NCBI GenBank assembly: GCA_030617125.1
Contig: JAUWWA010000169.1
Span: forward strand, 1-5,265
Direction: 5' to 3'
DNA: 5,265 nt
DNA from: Pirellulales bacterium
Lineage (GTDB): Bacteria > Planctomycetota > Planctomycetia > Pirellulales > Thermoguttaceae
Of the stretch, positions 1 through 5,260 are shown in pieces (within the stretch, counting starts at the first letter, position 1; every line of letters starts with the position of its first letter). A model generated the notes under the pieces. It saw only the letters and a program-made list of their open reading frames with translations. It was not told the origin of the DNA and made no database searches. Made by a program: the position numbers and the translations under genes.

Positions 1-434
1 AGGCTCCGGATGTAGTTGGGCAGGGCTTCGGCGCTGCCGACTCCCAGGGGGGATGGTTTCGGCGTGGGCGGCGCGGGCGCCGCGGCGGTTGGCTCGGACT
101 CCACCGCCGGTTCCGAGTCCACCGCCTTTTCGGGCTCCGACTCCGCAGCACCGAGCACTCCGGGCGGTTCGGCCAGCGGCCAAACGAGAGTGGCTACGGC
201 GGACTTCTCCTCCCCGGCGGAAAGTTCCAGCCGCACGATCGCCACGCCGTCGCCGAGTTGGCCCAGCCGGACCGCGCCGGCGAGGTCGTCGACCCAGCCC
301 GCCTTGAACTCGTTCACTGTGAAGCCCTCGGGCAGCTTATCCGGGCCGAGCGTGGCCGACTGGGTGGCCTCATCGGCGTCCGCCCGGCAGGCGGCAACCA
401 CCTGATCGACGATTTCCGGCGTGAGATCGGCCAT
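1..434 (-). CDS. FliM/FliN-like flagellar motor switch protein, N-terminal part (runs off left edge)
   Basis: Only the first 144 codons are present; the C-terminus lies beyond position 1. The protein starts MADLTPEIVDQVV, has a small N-terminal domain of about 95 residues, then a low-complexity acidic and Pro/Ala linker (about residues 98-132, with repeated SEP units), and at the edge reads LPNYIRSL. In planctomycete FliN-like proteins a similar LPxYxRSLL segment leads into the SpoA (FliN C-terminal) domain, which builds the flagellar C-ring. The SpoA domain itself is outside the window, so the call rests on this entry motif, the opening residues and the domain order. The start is fixed by an in-frame TAG two codons upstream (440-438), making ATG 434 the first possible ATG. 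No clear Shine-Dalgarno sequence is visible. A sigma-28-like promoter lies about 85 bases upstream and supports a flagellar role. A type III secretion SpoA protein is an alternative. Confidence 0.6.
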   Translation of the reverse strand, partial: MADLTPEIVDQVVAACRADADEATQSATLGPDKLPEGFTVNEFKAGWVDDLAGAVRLGQLGDGVAIVRLELSAGEEKSAVATLVWPLAEPPGVLGAAESEPEKAVDSEPAVESEPTAAAPAPPTPKPSPLGVGSAEALPNYIRS

Positions 435-476
435 GGGCTACACGTTTGGGGGGTACGGCTTGCGTTTCGCCCGGTT

Positions 477-493
477 CGCACCGTCGCGGTGCG
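477..493 (-). other. Perfect 7-bp hairpin in the leader of the FliN-like gene
   Basis: Arms 477-483 and 487-493 are perfectly complementary around a 3-base loop. Short flanking CCGG segments (471-474 and 495-498) could lengthen the stem across a small internal bulge. The hairpin lies between the candidate promoter and the start codon at 434, so it would be in the 5' untranslated RNA. No T-run follows on the minus strand, so it is not an intrinsic terminator. A role in translation or RNA stability is possible but unproven, and GC-rich DNA makes such stems by chance. Confidence 0.35.
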
Positions 494-517
494 GCCGGTC
501 GGTCGCATTGTCTCCCA

Positions 518-545
518 ATATCGGGCACTCAGCCCGCAAACTTTG
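518..545 (-). promoter_or_regulatory. Candidate sigma-28/sigma-D (flagellar) promoter of the FliN-like gene
   Basis: On the minus strand CAAAGTTT (545-538) is followed by CCCGATAT (525-518). The Bacillus sigma-D consensus is TAAA, 14-16 bases, GCCGATAT; here CAAA and CCCGATAT are separated by 16 bases, matching 3 of 4 and 7 of 8 positions. The extended E. coli FliA -35 element TAAAGTTT matches at 7 of 8, although the spacing is one base longer than in E. coli. Transcription would begin near 511, giving a leader of about 77 bases. The downstream gene is independently called flagellar. That this organism has a FliA-type sigma factor is inferred. Confidence 0.45.
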
Positions 546-632
546 CCCAGACCGCACATTCTCTCAGAAAACTACACCTGAATTCCGTTTTTCCGGACGC
601 ATCTTTCAGCGAATCGGGAATACGCTCGTCGC

Positions 633-1358
633 TCATCGAATCCTAAGTGGGGATGCCGCTGATGGACCCCAATCTAATTCGTCCTTTTCTCCAAGGAGCC
701 GGGACACGCGGCGGCGGATGATCAACTCGCTGGCGTCGTTGCGTTTGTCGATCGTGGCGCGGACTTTCTCCAGCTCGGCCTCAAGTTGCGCGATCTGCAA
801 CTGGCGACGCTCCTGCCGAAGCTCGAAGTGCTTCTCGGTCAATTCGGTGAGCCTCGTTTTCAGCTCGGCCCGCTTCTCTTTGTCCGTTTCCTCCCGGCAC
901 TGCTCGGCGAGCCCCCGGGCTTCTTTGTCCAGAGTTGAGTCCTGCTCCAGGAGCTTGGCCATCTGGGGATCGTGTTCACGCGTGAGTTCATAGCGAACAC
1001 GTCTACGACCGAAGGCGCCAGGCACCATCCGTAATTCGATGTTCGGGGCTTTGAGGGTCCGAACGGTCTCATAACGGCTGATAGCCTTTTGCAATTGTGC
1101 GTGGACCTCTTTGAGTCGTGCTTCGGCCTCTTTAAGTTGTACTTCAGCGCGTGCTTTTCCGGCGTTGAGAGCTTTGAGAATCTCTTCGATTTCCCTGCCC
1201 TTTCTCTGCTCGGCCGGTCTCGTCATGTCCACTCTTGGCCTTGCCGGACGCGAGGGAGCGTCGTTTACAGCCTGGCCGAGGGAAACTCCGCTTACCACCA
1301 AGGCCACAAGCGGCAAGGCCAAAAAGATCCACAAACAGACAGCTTTGCGAGACAACAT
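633..1358 (-). CDS. Secreted or membrane-anchored coiled-coil protein, third gene of the sigma/kinase unit
   Basis: This 241-residue protein has a signal sequence: a basic start MLSRK, a hydrophobic stretch at about 9-28, and a plausible signal peptidase site after GQA at residue 30. Failing cleavage, it would be a membrane anchor. The rest is highly charged and Glu/Lys/Arg-rich, with predicted helical coiled coils at about 53-100 and 130-206, split by a less regular segment (about 103-128). The C-terminal part, FxLRQERRxxQ followed by IIRRRVSRLLG and ending near LDW, resembles secreted planctomycete coiled-coil proteins I remember, but no function is known to me. The start is ATG 1358 rather than the in-frame TTG at 1472: AAGGAG sits 7 bases before the ATG and the signal peptide begins there. 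It follows the kinase gene on the same strand by about 100 bases, suggesting co-transcription and an extracytoplasmic partner or sensor role (inference). Confidence 0.8.
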   Translation of the reverse strand: MLSRKAVCLWIFLALPLVALVVSGVSLGQAVNDAPSRPARPRVDMTRPAEQRKGREIEEILKALNAGKARAEVQLKEAEARLKEVHAQLQKAISRYETVRTLKAPNIELRMVPGAFGRRRVRYELTREHDPQMAKLLEQDSTLDKEARGLAEQCREETDKEKRAELKTRLTELTEKHFELRQERRQLQIAQLEAELEKVRATIDKRNDASELIIRRRVSRLLGEKDELDWGPSAASPLRIR

Positions 1359-1365
1359 GACACTA

Positions 1366-1371
1366 CTCCTT
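1366..1371 (-). promoter_or_regulatory. Ribosome binding site that fixes the coiled-coil protein start
   Basis: AAGGAG lies 7 bases upstream of ATG 1358 on the minus strand. It decides for this ATG over the TTG at 1472, which overlaps the kinase stop and would add 38 residues in front of a normal signal peptide. Confidence 0.8.
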
Positions 1372-1418
1372 TCCCTTTCGGGTCTAACGAAAAAGTGACA
1401 ACAAAACAGTTCTCCGTC

Positions 1419-1434
1419 GGCGTCTCCGGACGCC
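1419..1434 (-). other. Hairpin between the kinase and coiled-coil genes
   Basis: Perfect 6-bp arms (1419-1424 and 1429-1434) flank a 4-base loop, about 30 bases after the kinase stop codon. No T-run follows immediately on the minus strand; the nearest T-rich stretches begin more than ten bases later. It could be an RNA-processing or partial attenuation element that alters expression of the third gene relative to the first two, or it may be chance in GC-rich DNA. Confidence 0.3.
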
Positions 1435-1462
1435 TTCCACAGGCCAATTCCGGGACAACCGG

Positions 1463-3088
1463 TTACCGCCAACCTCCGTTGAGTTCTTGCCTTAAGTTCT
1501 CCACACGCTCGTCGAGTTCCCAGAGCGAATCGGGCGGTTGGTCGCCGCCGGGCCGCTCGTCCGAACTGCCGACGACACCGTGGATTTGCTCGCGTATTTG
1601 CACAATTCTTTCCTGCAACCTATCGTCCCAGTTCAGAAACTCGGGCGTTACTACGGTCACCCGCGGTGGCACCGCCTGCGGGAGTTGCTCCTGCCGCGGG
1701 GCCGGCGGCTGGGCCGTTTGCCGGGGCGGCAGGGCCGTTTGCCGGGGCGGCTGAGCCGTTTGCCGCGGCGGCTGGGCTGGGGAGTCGGTCGCGCCGAAAT
1801 CGGCCGGCCGAGTGATCCCGATGATCCCTGCCGCCACGAGTCCGGCGACACAGAGGAGGATTGCGGCGGCGATCAGCTTGCGGGTTCTGCTTCTTCGCCC
1901 GGCCGGCGTCGCGGTGGAGCGGACCTTCAACCTGTCCGGCATGGGCACACTCAACGGCTGTTCAAGGTGCGCCAGGTGCCGCCGCAACAGCTCGGCCACT
2001 TCAGAGGCGGATTGGAAACGGTCCGCCGGGTCTTTTTGGTGGAGTTTTTCGACGATCTCGGCGAGCCATTCGGGAATATCGGGGTTGATCTCCCGGATGG
2101 GGCGAGCCGTGTGTTCGCAGATCCGACGGAGCACGGCCATCGTCGTTTCGGCGCGGAAAGGCGCCCGGCCGGTGCAAACGGTGTACAGTACGCTGCCCAG
2201 GCTGAACAGGTCGGCGCGGTGATCCACTCTCTGGCTGTTTGCCTGCTCCGGCGCCATGAACTGTGGCGTGCCGGCGACCACGCCGCTTCGAGTGAGGCTG
2301 GCGTCGTCGACAGCCCGCGCCAGGCCGAAGTCGGTGATCAGCACCCGCTCCAGGCCCTTCTCCAAGAGGATGTTGGCCGGTTTGATATCGCGGTGCACCA
2401 GTCCCTGGGCATGGGCGGCGGCCAGCCCGGCGGCCGTCTGCATGCCGATGCGGAGAATCTCCCTGACCTCCAGCGGTCCGCTGTGGTCGATACGCTCTTG
2501 CAGCGACTCGCCGGCGATCAGGGGCATCACCAGGTAGGGTAGGCCACCGGCGGAATCCACGGCATGAATGGTCATCACGTGTTCGTGGTTGACGGCCGCC
2601 GCCGCGCGTACCTCACGAGCGAAACGGCGCCGGCCGGCGCCACTGACTGCCAACTGGGGCGCCAGCACCTTGATGGCCACGTAACGGTTCAGCCCCGGGT
2701 CAAACGCCTTGAGCACCACACCCATCCCGCCGCAGCCGATCACCTCGGAGATCTCGTAGGGTCCCAGGCGGCCGAGCTTCTCGGGGTCGTCCGAGGGGCC
2801 AAGAAAGTCCAGCAACAGGCCCTCGCCGGTCGGGGCTGCGGCGCCCTGTGATCCTCCACCCGATGGGTCGTCGCCCGGCCGCCGGGTGCTCTGCGGCGAC
2901 GGCGTGCGCAAGAATTCCTGTGCCTCATTCCACCACCTGGGATCGGCCGCCACCAGCTCCAGCTTCTGCTGGCAGGCGTTGCAACTCTCGAGATGCTTAT
3001 CTAGCGCGGTCTGCTGGCGCCGGGACAATTGGTCGTCCAGGAACAACTTCAACCGATTCGGATCGCAGTGGAAAAATCGGGCAACCAT
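1463..3088 (-). CDS. Membrane Ser/Thr protein kinase with N-terminal zinc-finger (ZAS-like) segment
   Basis: This 541-residue PknB-type kinase probably partners the sigma factor gene just upstream. Residues 1-45 hold C8, H32, C36 and C39 (HLESCNAC), the HxxxCxxC zinc pattern of anti-sigma ZAS/zf-HC2 domains. The kinase domain spans about 109-376 and looks intact: Gly loop G118-x-G120-x-x-G123, ATP-binding K140 in AIK, helix-C E159, HRDIKPAN with catalytic D234 and N239, DFG at 253-255, APE at 279-281 and D293. HRD marks an RD kinase, usually activated by activation-loop phosphorylation; S264, T266 and T274 are candidates. A basic patch (398-404) precedes one membrane helix (about 404-425), placing the kinase inside. 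Outside lie a repeated Pro/Gln linker (439-462) and two short amphipathic helices (about 487-503 and 520-537). GGAGGAG 8 bases before ATG 3088 supports the start. Kinase activity is well supported by motif; anti-sigma action is inferred. Confidence 0.95.
   Translation of the reverse strand: MVARFFHCDPNRLKLFLDDQLSRRQQTALDKHLESCNACQQKLELVAADPRWWNEAQEFLRTPSPQSTRRPGDDPSGGGSQGAAAPTGEGLLLDFLGPSDDPEKLGRLGPYEISEVIGCGGMGVVLKAFDPGLNRYVAIKVLAPQLAVSGAGRRRFAREVRAAAAVNHEHVMTIHAVDSAGGLPYLVMPLIAGESLQERIDHSGPLEVREILRIGMQTAAGLAAAHAQGLVHRDIKPANILLEKGLERVLITDFGLARAVDDASLTRSGVVAGTPQFMAPEQANSQRVDHRADLFSLGSVLYTVCTGRAPFRAETTMAVLRRICEHTARPIREINPDIPEWLAEIVEKLHQKDPADRFQSASEVAELLRRHLAHLEQPLSVPMPDRLKVRSTATPAGRRSRTRKLIAAAILLCVAGLVAAGIIGITRPADFGATDSPAQPPRQTAQPPRQTALPPRQTAQPPAPRQEQLPQAVPPRVTVVTPEFLNWDDRLQERIVQIREQIHGVVGSSDERPGGDQPPDSLWELDERVENLRQELNGGWR
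1712..1774 (-). repeat. Three tandem 21-bp repeats encoding a Pro/Gln linker in the kinase
   Basis: Three consecutive 21-base units (1712-1732, 1733-1753, 1754-1774) differ at only a few positions and encode QPPRQTA, QPPRQTA and LPPRQTA at kinase residues 439-459. A further QPP follows. The repeat preserves the frame and lies just outside the membrane helix, so copy-number change by replication slippage would alter linker length without breaking the protein. Confidence 0.9.
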
Positions 3089-3096
3089 CTCGACAA

Positions 3097-3103
3097 CTCC
3101 TCC
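3097..3103 (-). promoter_or_regulatory. Strong ribosome binding site of the kinase gene
   Basis: GGAGGAG ends 8 bases before ATG 3088 and lies within the 25-base gap after the sigma factor stop. The tight spacing supports coupled expression of the two genes. Confidence 0.8.
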
Positions 3104-3113
3104 ACGACCTGAG

Positions 3114-3710
3114 TCACTCGTCCTCGAGTAGTTCGACTGTTCGGCGGAGCCGGGCCATGACCCGACTTCGCGACTTGTAGACGGCGCCGACCGTCACGCC
3201 CAACAACTTGGCCACCTCCTTGATCCGGCCCCCTTCCACGGCAGTCATCCAGAAGGCCCTCCAGGTTGTATCCCGAAACTCGCCACAGATCCGCTCGGCG
3301 GCCCAGTGGAAGGCCTGACGTTTGTATTCCCTGTTGAACAGCGCCGAGTCTTCAGCGACGGGGGCCGGCTGCTGCTCCAAGAGGATTCTCATGTCGGTGC
3401 CGCCGGTCGCCTTTGGCTGCCGCTGCTGTGCGGCCGCCAAGTTGATCATCCGATTCCGAACAATCCGGAAGAGCCAACTGCGGAACTTTCCCCGCGACGG
3501 GTCGTGGTCCCATCGATCGACGGCCGATCTGACGGCAATAAAGACCTCTTGGGTGAGCTCCTCAGCGTCGGCGTCTTGAAACCCCTTCCGCCGTGCAAAC
3601 CGATATACCACAGGCTTGTAGACTTCCAAAAACTCCACCCAAGCCCGATCATCTTGAGGGTCGCGGAGCCGGATCAGCAGGCTTGGACGCGTGTTGGCAA
3701 GTGCGTTCAT
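3114..3710 (-). CDS. ECF-family RNA polymerase sigma factor, first gene of the sigma/kinase unit
   Basis: At 198 residues this is a normal length for a group 4 (ECF) sigma factor, which directs RNA polymerase to a small regulon. The sigma-2 domain covers about 10-92, with DAEELTQEVFIAV (48-60) and FRSWLFRIVRNRMIN (76-90), the -10 recognition and melting region. After a linker (about 93-120), sigma-4 spans about 135-192 with a helix-turn-helix near 163-189 (VAKLLGVTVGAVYKSRSRV) for -35 recognition. The sequence resembles the planctomycete ECF groups often encoded beside Ser/Thr kinases. There is no separate anti-sigma gene; the adjacent kinase carries a ZAS-like zinc segment and may supply that function, or activate the factor by phosphorylation (inference). 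An in-frame TAG at 3725-3723 lies just upstream, so translation starts at ATG 3710 or later; GAGAGG ends 5 bases before this ATG. Confidence 0.95.
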   Translation of the reverse strand: MNALANTRPSLLIRLRDPQDDRAWVEFLEVYKPVVYRFARRKGFQDADAEELTQEVFIAVRSAVDRWDHDPSRGKFRSWLFRIVRNRMINLAAAQQRQPKATGGTDMRILLEQQPAPVAEDSALFNREYKRQAFHWAAERICGEFRDTTWRAFWMTAVEGGRIKEVAKLLGVTVGAVYKSRSRVMARLRRTVELLEDE

Positions 3711-3728
3711 CCGGTCCTCTCTCTACTG

Positions 3729-3734
3729 AATATA
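3729..3734 (-). promoter_or_regulatory. Possible -10 element of the sigma/kinase operon
   Basis: TATATT on the minus strand (3734-3729) is the best -10-like hexamer in the gap upstream of the sigma factor and would give a short leader of about 12 bases. No convincing TTGACA-like -35 hexamer occurs at the standard spacing, and no typical ECF autoregulatory motif (GGAAC-like -35 with a GTC -10) was recognised. This is a weak call based on AT content and position. Confidence 0.25.
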
Positions 3735-3777
3735 CACAAGCTACGGGCGGAAATCTCCCATAGTTTTTCAGATAACC

Positions 3778-3803
3778 TGGCCGGATACTCCTCCTTCCGG
3801 CCA
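3778..3803. repeat. 8-bp inverted repeat upstream of the sigma operon
   Basis: TGGCCGGA (3778-3785) and TCCGGCCA (3796-3803) are perfect inverted arms around a 10-base loop; CC/GG pairs beyond a one-base bulge could extend the stem. Read on the minus strand, the loop contains AGGAGGAG, identical in style to a strong ribosome binding site, but no usable start follows at the right distance. It lies about 45 bases upstream of the possible -10 element, a place where an operator could sit. No T-run follows on either strand. Confidence 0.5.
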
Positions 3804-3831
3804 AGGATGGAGATCACCCGCGGCGTCCTGA

Positions 3832-3855
3832 CCGGGATCGAGGGGACGATCTCGG
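3832..3855 (+). repeat. 9-bp imperfect inverted repeat in the same gap
   Basis: Arms 3832-3840 and 3847-3855 pair over nine positions with one G-T wobble when read as plus-strand RNA, around a 6-base loop; on the minus strand the same position becomes a C-A mismatch. No T-run follows on either strand. No function is assigned. Confidence 0.35.
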
Positions 3856-3874
3856 GCTTAAAACGAGTCTGTAG

Positions 3875-3891
3875 TACCCTTACAGGGTAAG
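3875..3891 (-). repeat. Two overlapping, mutually exclusive inverted repeats after the VCBS gene
   Basis: About 25 bases after the VCBS gene stop, one 17-base stretch can fold two ways: TACCCT/AGGGTA (3875-3880 with 3884-3889) or CTTAC/GTAAG (3879-3883 with 3887-3891). Each has a 3-base loop. On the minus strand the first TTTT comes about 12 bases later (3863-3860), too distant for a standard intrinsic terminator. It may still mark the 3' end of the VCBS transcript. Confidence 0.35.
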
Positions 3892-3916
3892 CTCTAACCC
3901 CAAATGCAAATGCACA

Positions 3917-5113
3917 CTAGGATGAAGGACCTTCGTTAAACAACACCCACGTGCCCGTCTTGCCGGCCACGGCGATATCCGGCCGTCCGTCGCCGCTGAG
4001 GTCGGCAACGCGGATTTGCATTCCGATGCCGACGCCGCCGCCCGGCGGGCTGATCGTGTGCCGGGTGAACTTCCCGGCCGCACGGTTCCAGGTGTAGTAG
4101 TACATGCATTCCGGCTCCTTGCCGCCGGGGTCGTTACCATTATGTGCGCGGACCCGCTTGCCGGTGATTAACTCTTTGCGGCCGTCGCCGTCCAGGTCGG
4201 CCCAGACCAGGCTGTGTGCCTGCGACCACGATTTGTCGATCAGGTGTTCCGTCCAGGTCGTGGTGCGGTCGGGTTTCGGCTCGCGTTGCTCCCACCAGTA
4301 CAGTCCGAAGTCGTGCGCCCGGCCCCAGATGATGTCGCTGCGTCCGTCTCCGGTCAGATCGACGATAAGGCACGGGCAACTCGGGTGCGGCAGTGCGGTC
4401 TCGGCATGGAACTTCCACGGCTTGGCCAACGGGTCGCCCTCGGGCCGCTCGTACCAGCCCGTCTCACACAGGAAATCTTCACGGCCGTCGCCGTTGATGT
4501 CGCCGAAGGCGTAACCGTGTCCGCTACCCTGGTTGCCCAGCACGACCTTCTCGGCCGTTGGTCTGCCGTCGTCCGATTTGGCCAATTTCCATGCGACCGC
4601 CGGCGCTTTCTTGTCCCAACTGTTGACCACGATTTCCGGCACGGCGTCGCCGTCCAGGTCGCGCAGTTCCATTGCCTCGTTTTGCCTTCGAGTCTTTTTC
4701 AGCACGAAGCGTTTCCACTTTTTACCTTTCCGAAGCCCCACCTTGCCCGGGTTTTTGTACCAGCAAAGCTCCGGGGTCATCCATCCGATGGAGATCACAT
4801 CGACCCAGCCGTCGCCGTCGACGTCGCAGGCATGGTCGCCGTTGCTGGAAAAATAAACGTCGTACACCTCCGGTATGTCGCGCAGCGGTCGCGGTATGAA
4901 CTCCGGTGCGGCGAACCAGCACGTGCCGGCGATGACGTCCGGCTTGCCGTCCCGGTTCACGTCGGCAATTGCACAGCCCTCGTTCGGGCTGATCATCAAA
5001 CATCGCTTGGAAAATTTTATCGAGGCAGGCTCCTCGGCGGTTGCCGCGCAGTAGGCGGCCATGCTTAGCACAACGGCTAGAGTTGCAGCAATGCTGTGAA
5101 AACGAGTGGTCAT
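3917..5113 (-). CDS. Secreted FG-GAP/VCBS-repeat protein, probable seven-bladed beta-propeller
   Basis: This 398-residue protein begins with a signal peptide (hydrophobic core about 8-24, signal peptidase I site ATA|EEP after residue 26), so it is exported. Seven Asp-rich calcium-loop motifs of the type DxxGDGxxD follow at residues 51, 97, 152, 205, 252, 306 and 371, spaced 46-65 residues apart as expected for one per blade. The third is irregular (DLDGDAVPE, Ala for Gly) and the first has Arg for Gly (DVNRDGKPD). Conserved-looking stretches such as ISPNEGCAIAD, GHGYAFGDINGDG and GKRVRAHNG resemble a full-length planctomycete family I remember. Such propellers usually bind ligands or partners; no catalytic role is evident and the substrate is unknown. 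Tyr at residue 21 before C22 argues against a lipoprotein. AAGGAG 7 bases before ATG 5113 supports the start. It appears to be a separate unit from the sigma operon, 206 bases away. Confidence 0.93.
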   Translation of the reverse strand: MTTRFHSIAATLAVVLSMAAYCAATAEEPASIKFSKRCLMISPNEGCAIADVNRDGKPDVIAGTCWFAAPEFIPRPLRDIPEVYDVYFSSNGDHACDVDGDGWVDVISIGWMTPELCWYKNPGKVGLRKGKKWKRFVLKKTRRQNEAMELRDLDGDAVPEIVVNSWDKKAPAVAWKLAKSDDGRPTAEKVVLGNQGSGHGYAFGDINGDGREDFLCETGWYERPEGDPLAKPWKFHAETALPHPSCPCLIVDLTGDGRSDIIWGRAHDFGLYWWEQREPKPDRTTTWTEHLIDKSWSQAHSLVWADLDGDGRKELITGKRVRAHNGNDPGGKEPECMYYYTWNRAAGKFTRHTISPPGGGVGIGMQIRVADLSGDGRPDIAVAGKTGTWVLFNEGPSS

Positions 5114-5120
5114 AACTGTT

Positions 5121-5126
5121 CTCCTT
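5121..5126 (-). promoter_or_regulatory. Ribosome binding site of the VCBS-repeat gene
   Basis: AAGGAG lies 7 bases upstream of ATG 5113, with the signal peptide starting directly at that ATG. Confidence 0.8.
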
Positions 5127-5157
5127 GAGGTCGGGATTCAGGGGTTGGAATTTGGGG

Positions 5158-5184
5158 AAAAGCCCCCGCACTGCGTGCGGGGGC
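5158..5184 (-). terminator. Probable intrinsic terminator of a gene outside the window, or leader attenuator
   Basis: Arms 5162-5171 and 5175-5184 form a perfect 10-bp GC-rich stem with a 3-base loop, followed on the minus strand by TTTT (5161-5158) and then CCCC. This is the standard layout of a rho-independent terminator for minus-strand transcription. It sits only about 45 bases ahead of the VCBS start codon. It therefore either ends a minus-strand gene entering from the right, or lies in the VCBS leader as an attenuator. The T-run is short, which lowers certainty. Confidence 0.6.
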
Positions 5185-5223
5185 ACGTATAATCGGCGTG
5201 CGTGAGCTATATGGTTTCTGTTG

Positions 5224-5260
5224 CGGAAAGGATTGGCGGATTCATACCTTTCCGGCTTTT
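5224..5260 (+). terminator. Terminator-like inverted repeat reading on the plus strand
   Basis: CGGAAAGG (5224-5231) and CCTTTCCG (5247-5254) are perfect 8-bp inverted arms around a 15-base spacer, followed on the plus strand by G, C and five T residues (5256-5260). The layout resembles a plus-strand intrinsic terminator, but the loop is long and no plus-strand gene lies upstream to be terminated. It may serve a convergent or antisense transcript, be a protein-binding palindrome, or be part of an intergenic repeat. Confidence 0.35.

Noticed and set aside
584..597. Possible terminator after the coiled-coil gene (TCCG, GAAAAA loop, CGGA)
   Set aside because: A four-base stem with no following T-run on the minus strand is too weak to call.
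1359..1472. N-terminal extension of the coiled-coil protein from TTG 1472
   Set aside because: ATG 1358 has a good ribosome binding site and begins a typical signal peptide; the extension would bury that signal and overlap the kinase stop.
1089..1754. Plus-strand open frame across the coiled-coil and kinase genes
   Set aside because: It spans the end of one supported gene and the start of another on the opposite strand and its product is low-complexity.
1538..2542. Long plus-strand open frame (334 codons) opposite the kinase gene
   Set aside because: It is antisense to a kinase with every catalytic motif intact, its product has no recognisable domain, and GC-rich codon use commonly leaves such frames open.
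3741..3761. Six-codon minus-strand leader peptide (MGDFRP) upstream of the sigma factor
   Set aside because: No ribosome binding site at a workable distance and no attenuator structure linked to it; probably chance.
3881..3890. Similarity to part of the I-SceI homing endonuclease site (ACAGGGTAA)
   Set aside because: Only half of the 18-base site matches and the match arises from the local inverted repeat; there is no intron or endonuclease gene.
4214..5068. Long plus-strand open frame (284 codons) opposite the VCBS gene
   Set aside because: Its repeated valine-rich pattern mirrors the complement of the Asp-Gly repeats in the real gene; there is no domain of its own.
4722..5186. Minus-strand open frame overlapping the VCBS gene start in another frame
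   Set aside because: It runs through the terminator hairpin and the VCBS ribosome binding site, and its product turns into Arg-rich low-complexity sequence typical of a wrong frame.
5188..5193. Perfect TATAAT on the plus strand
   Set aside because: No -35 hexamer at usable spacing (the GC hairpin occupies that place) and no plus-strand gene follows in the window.
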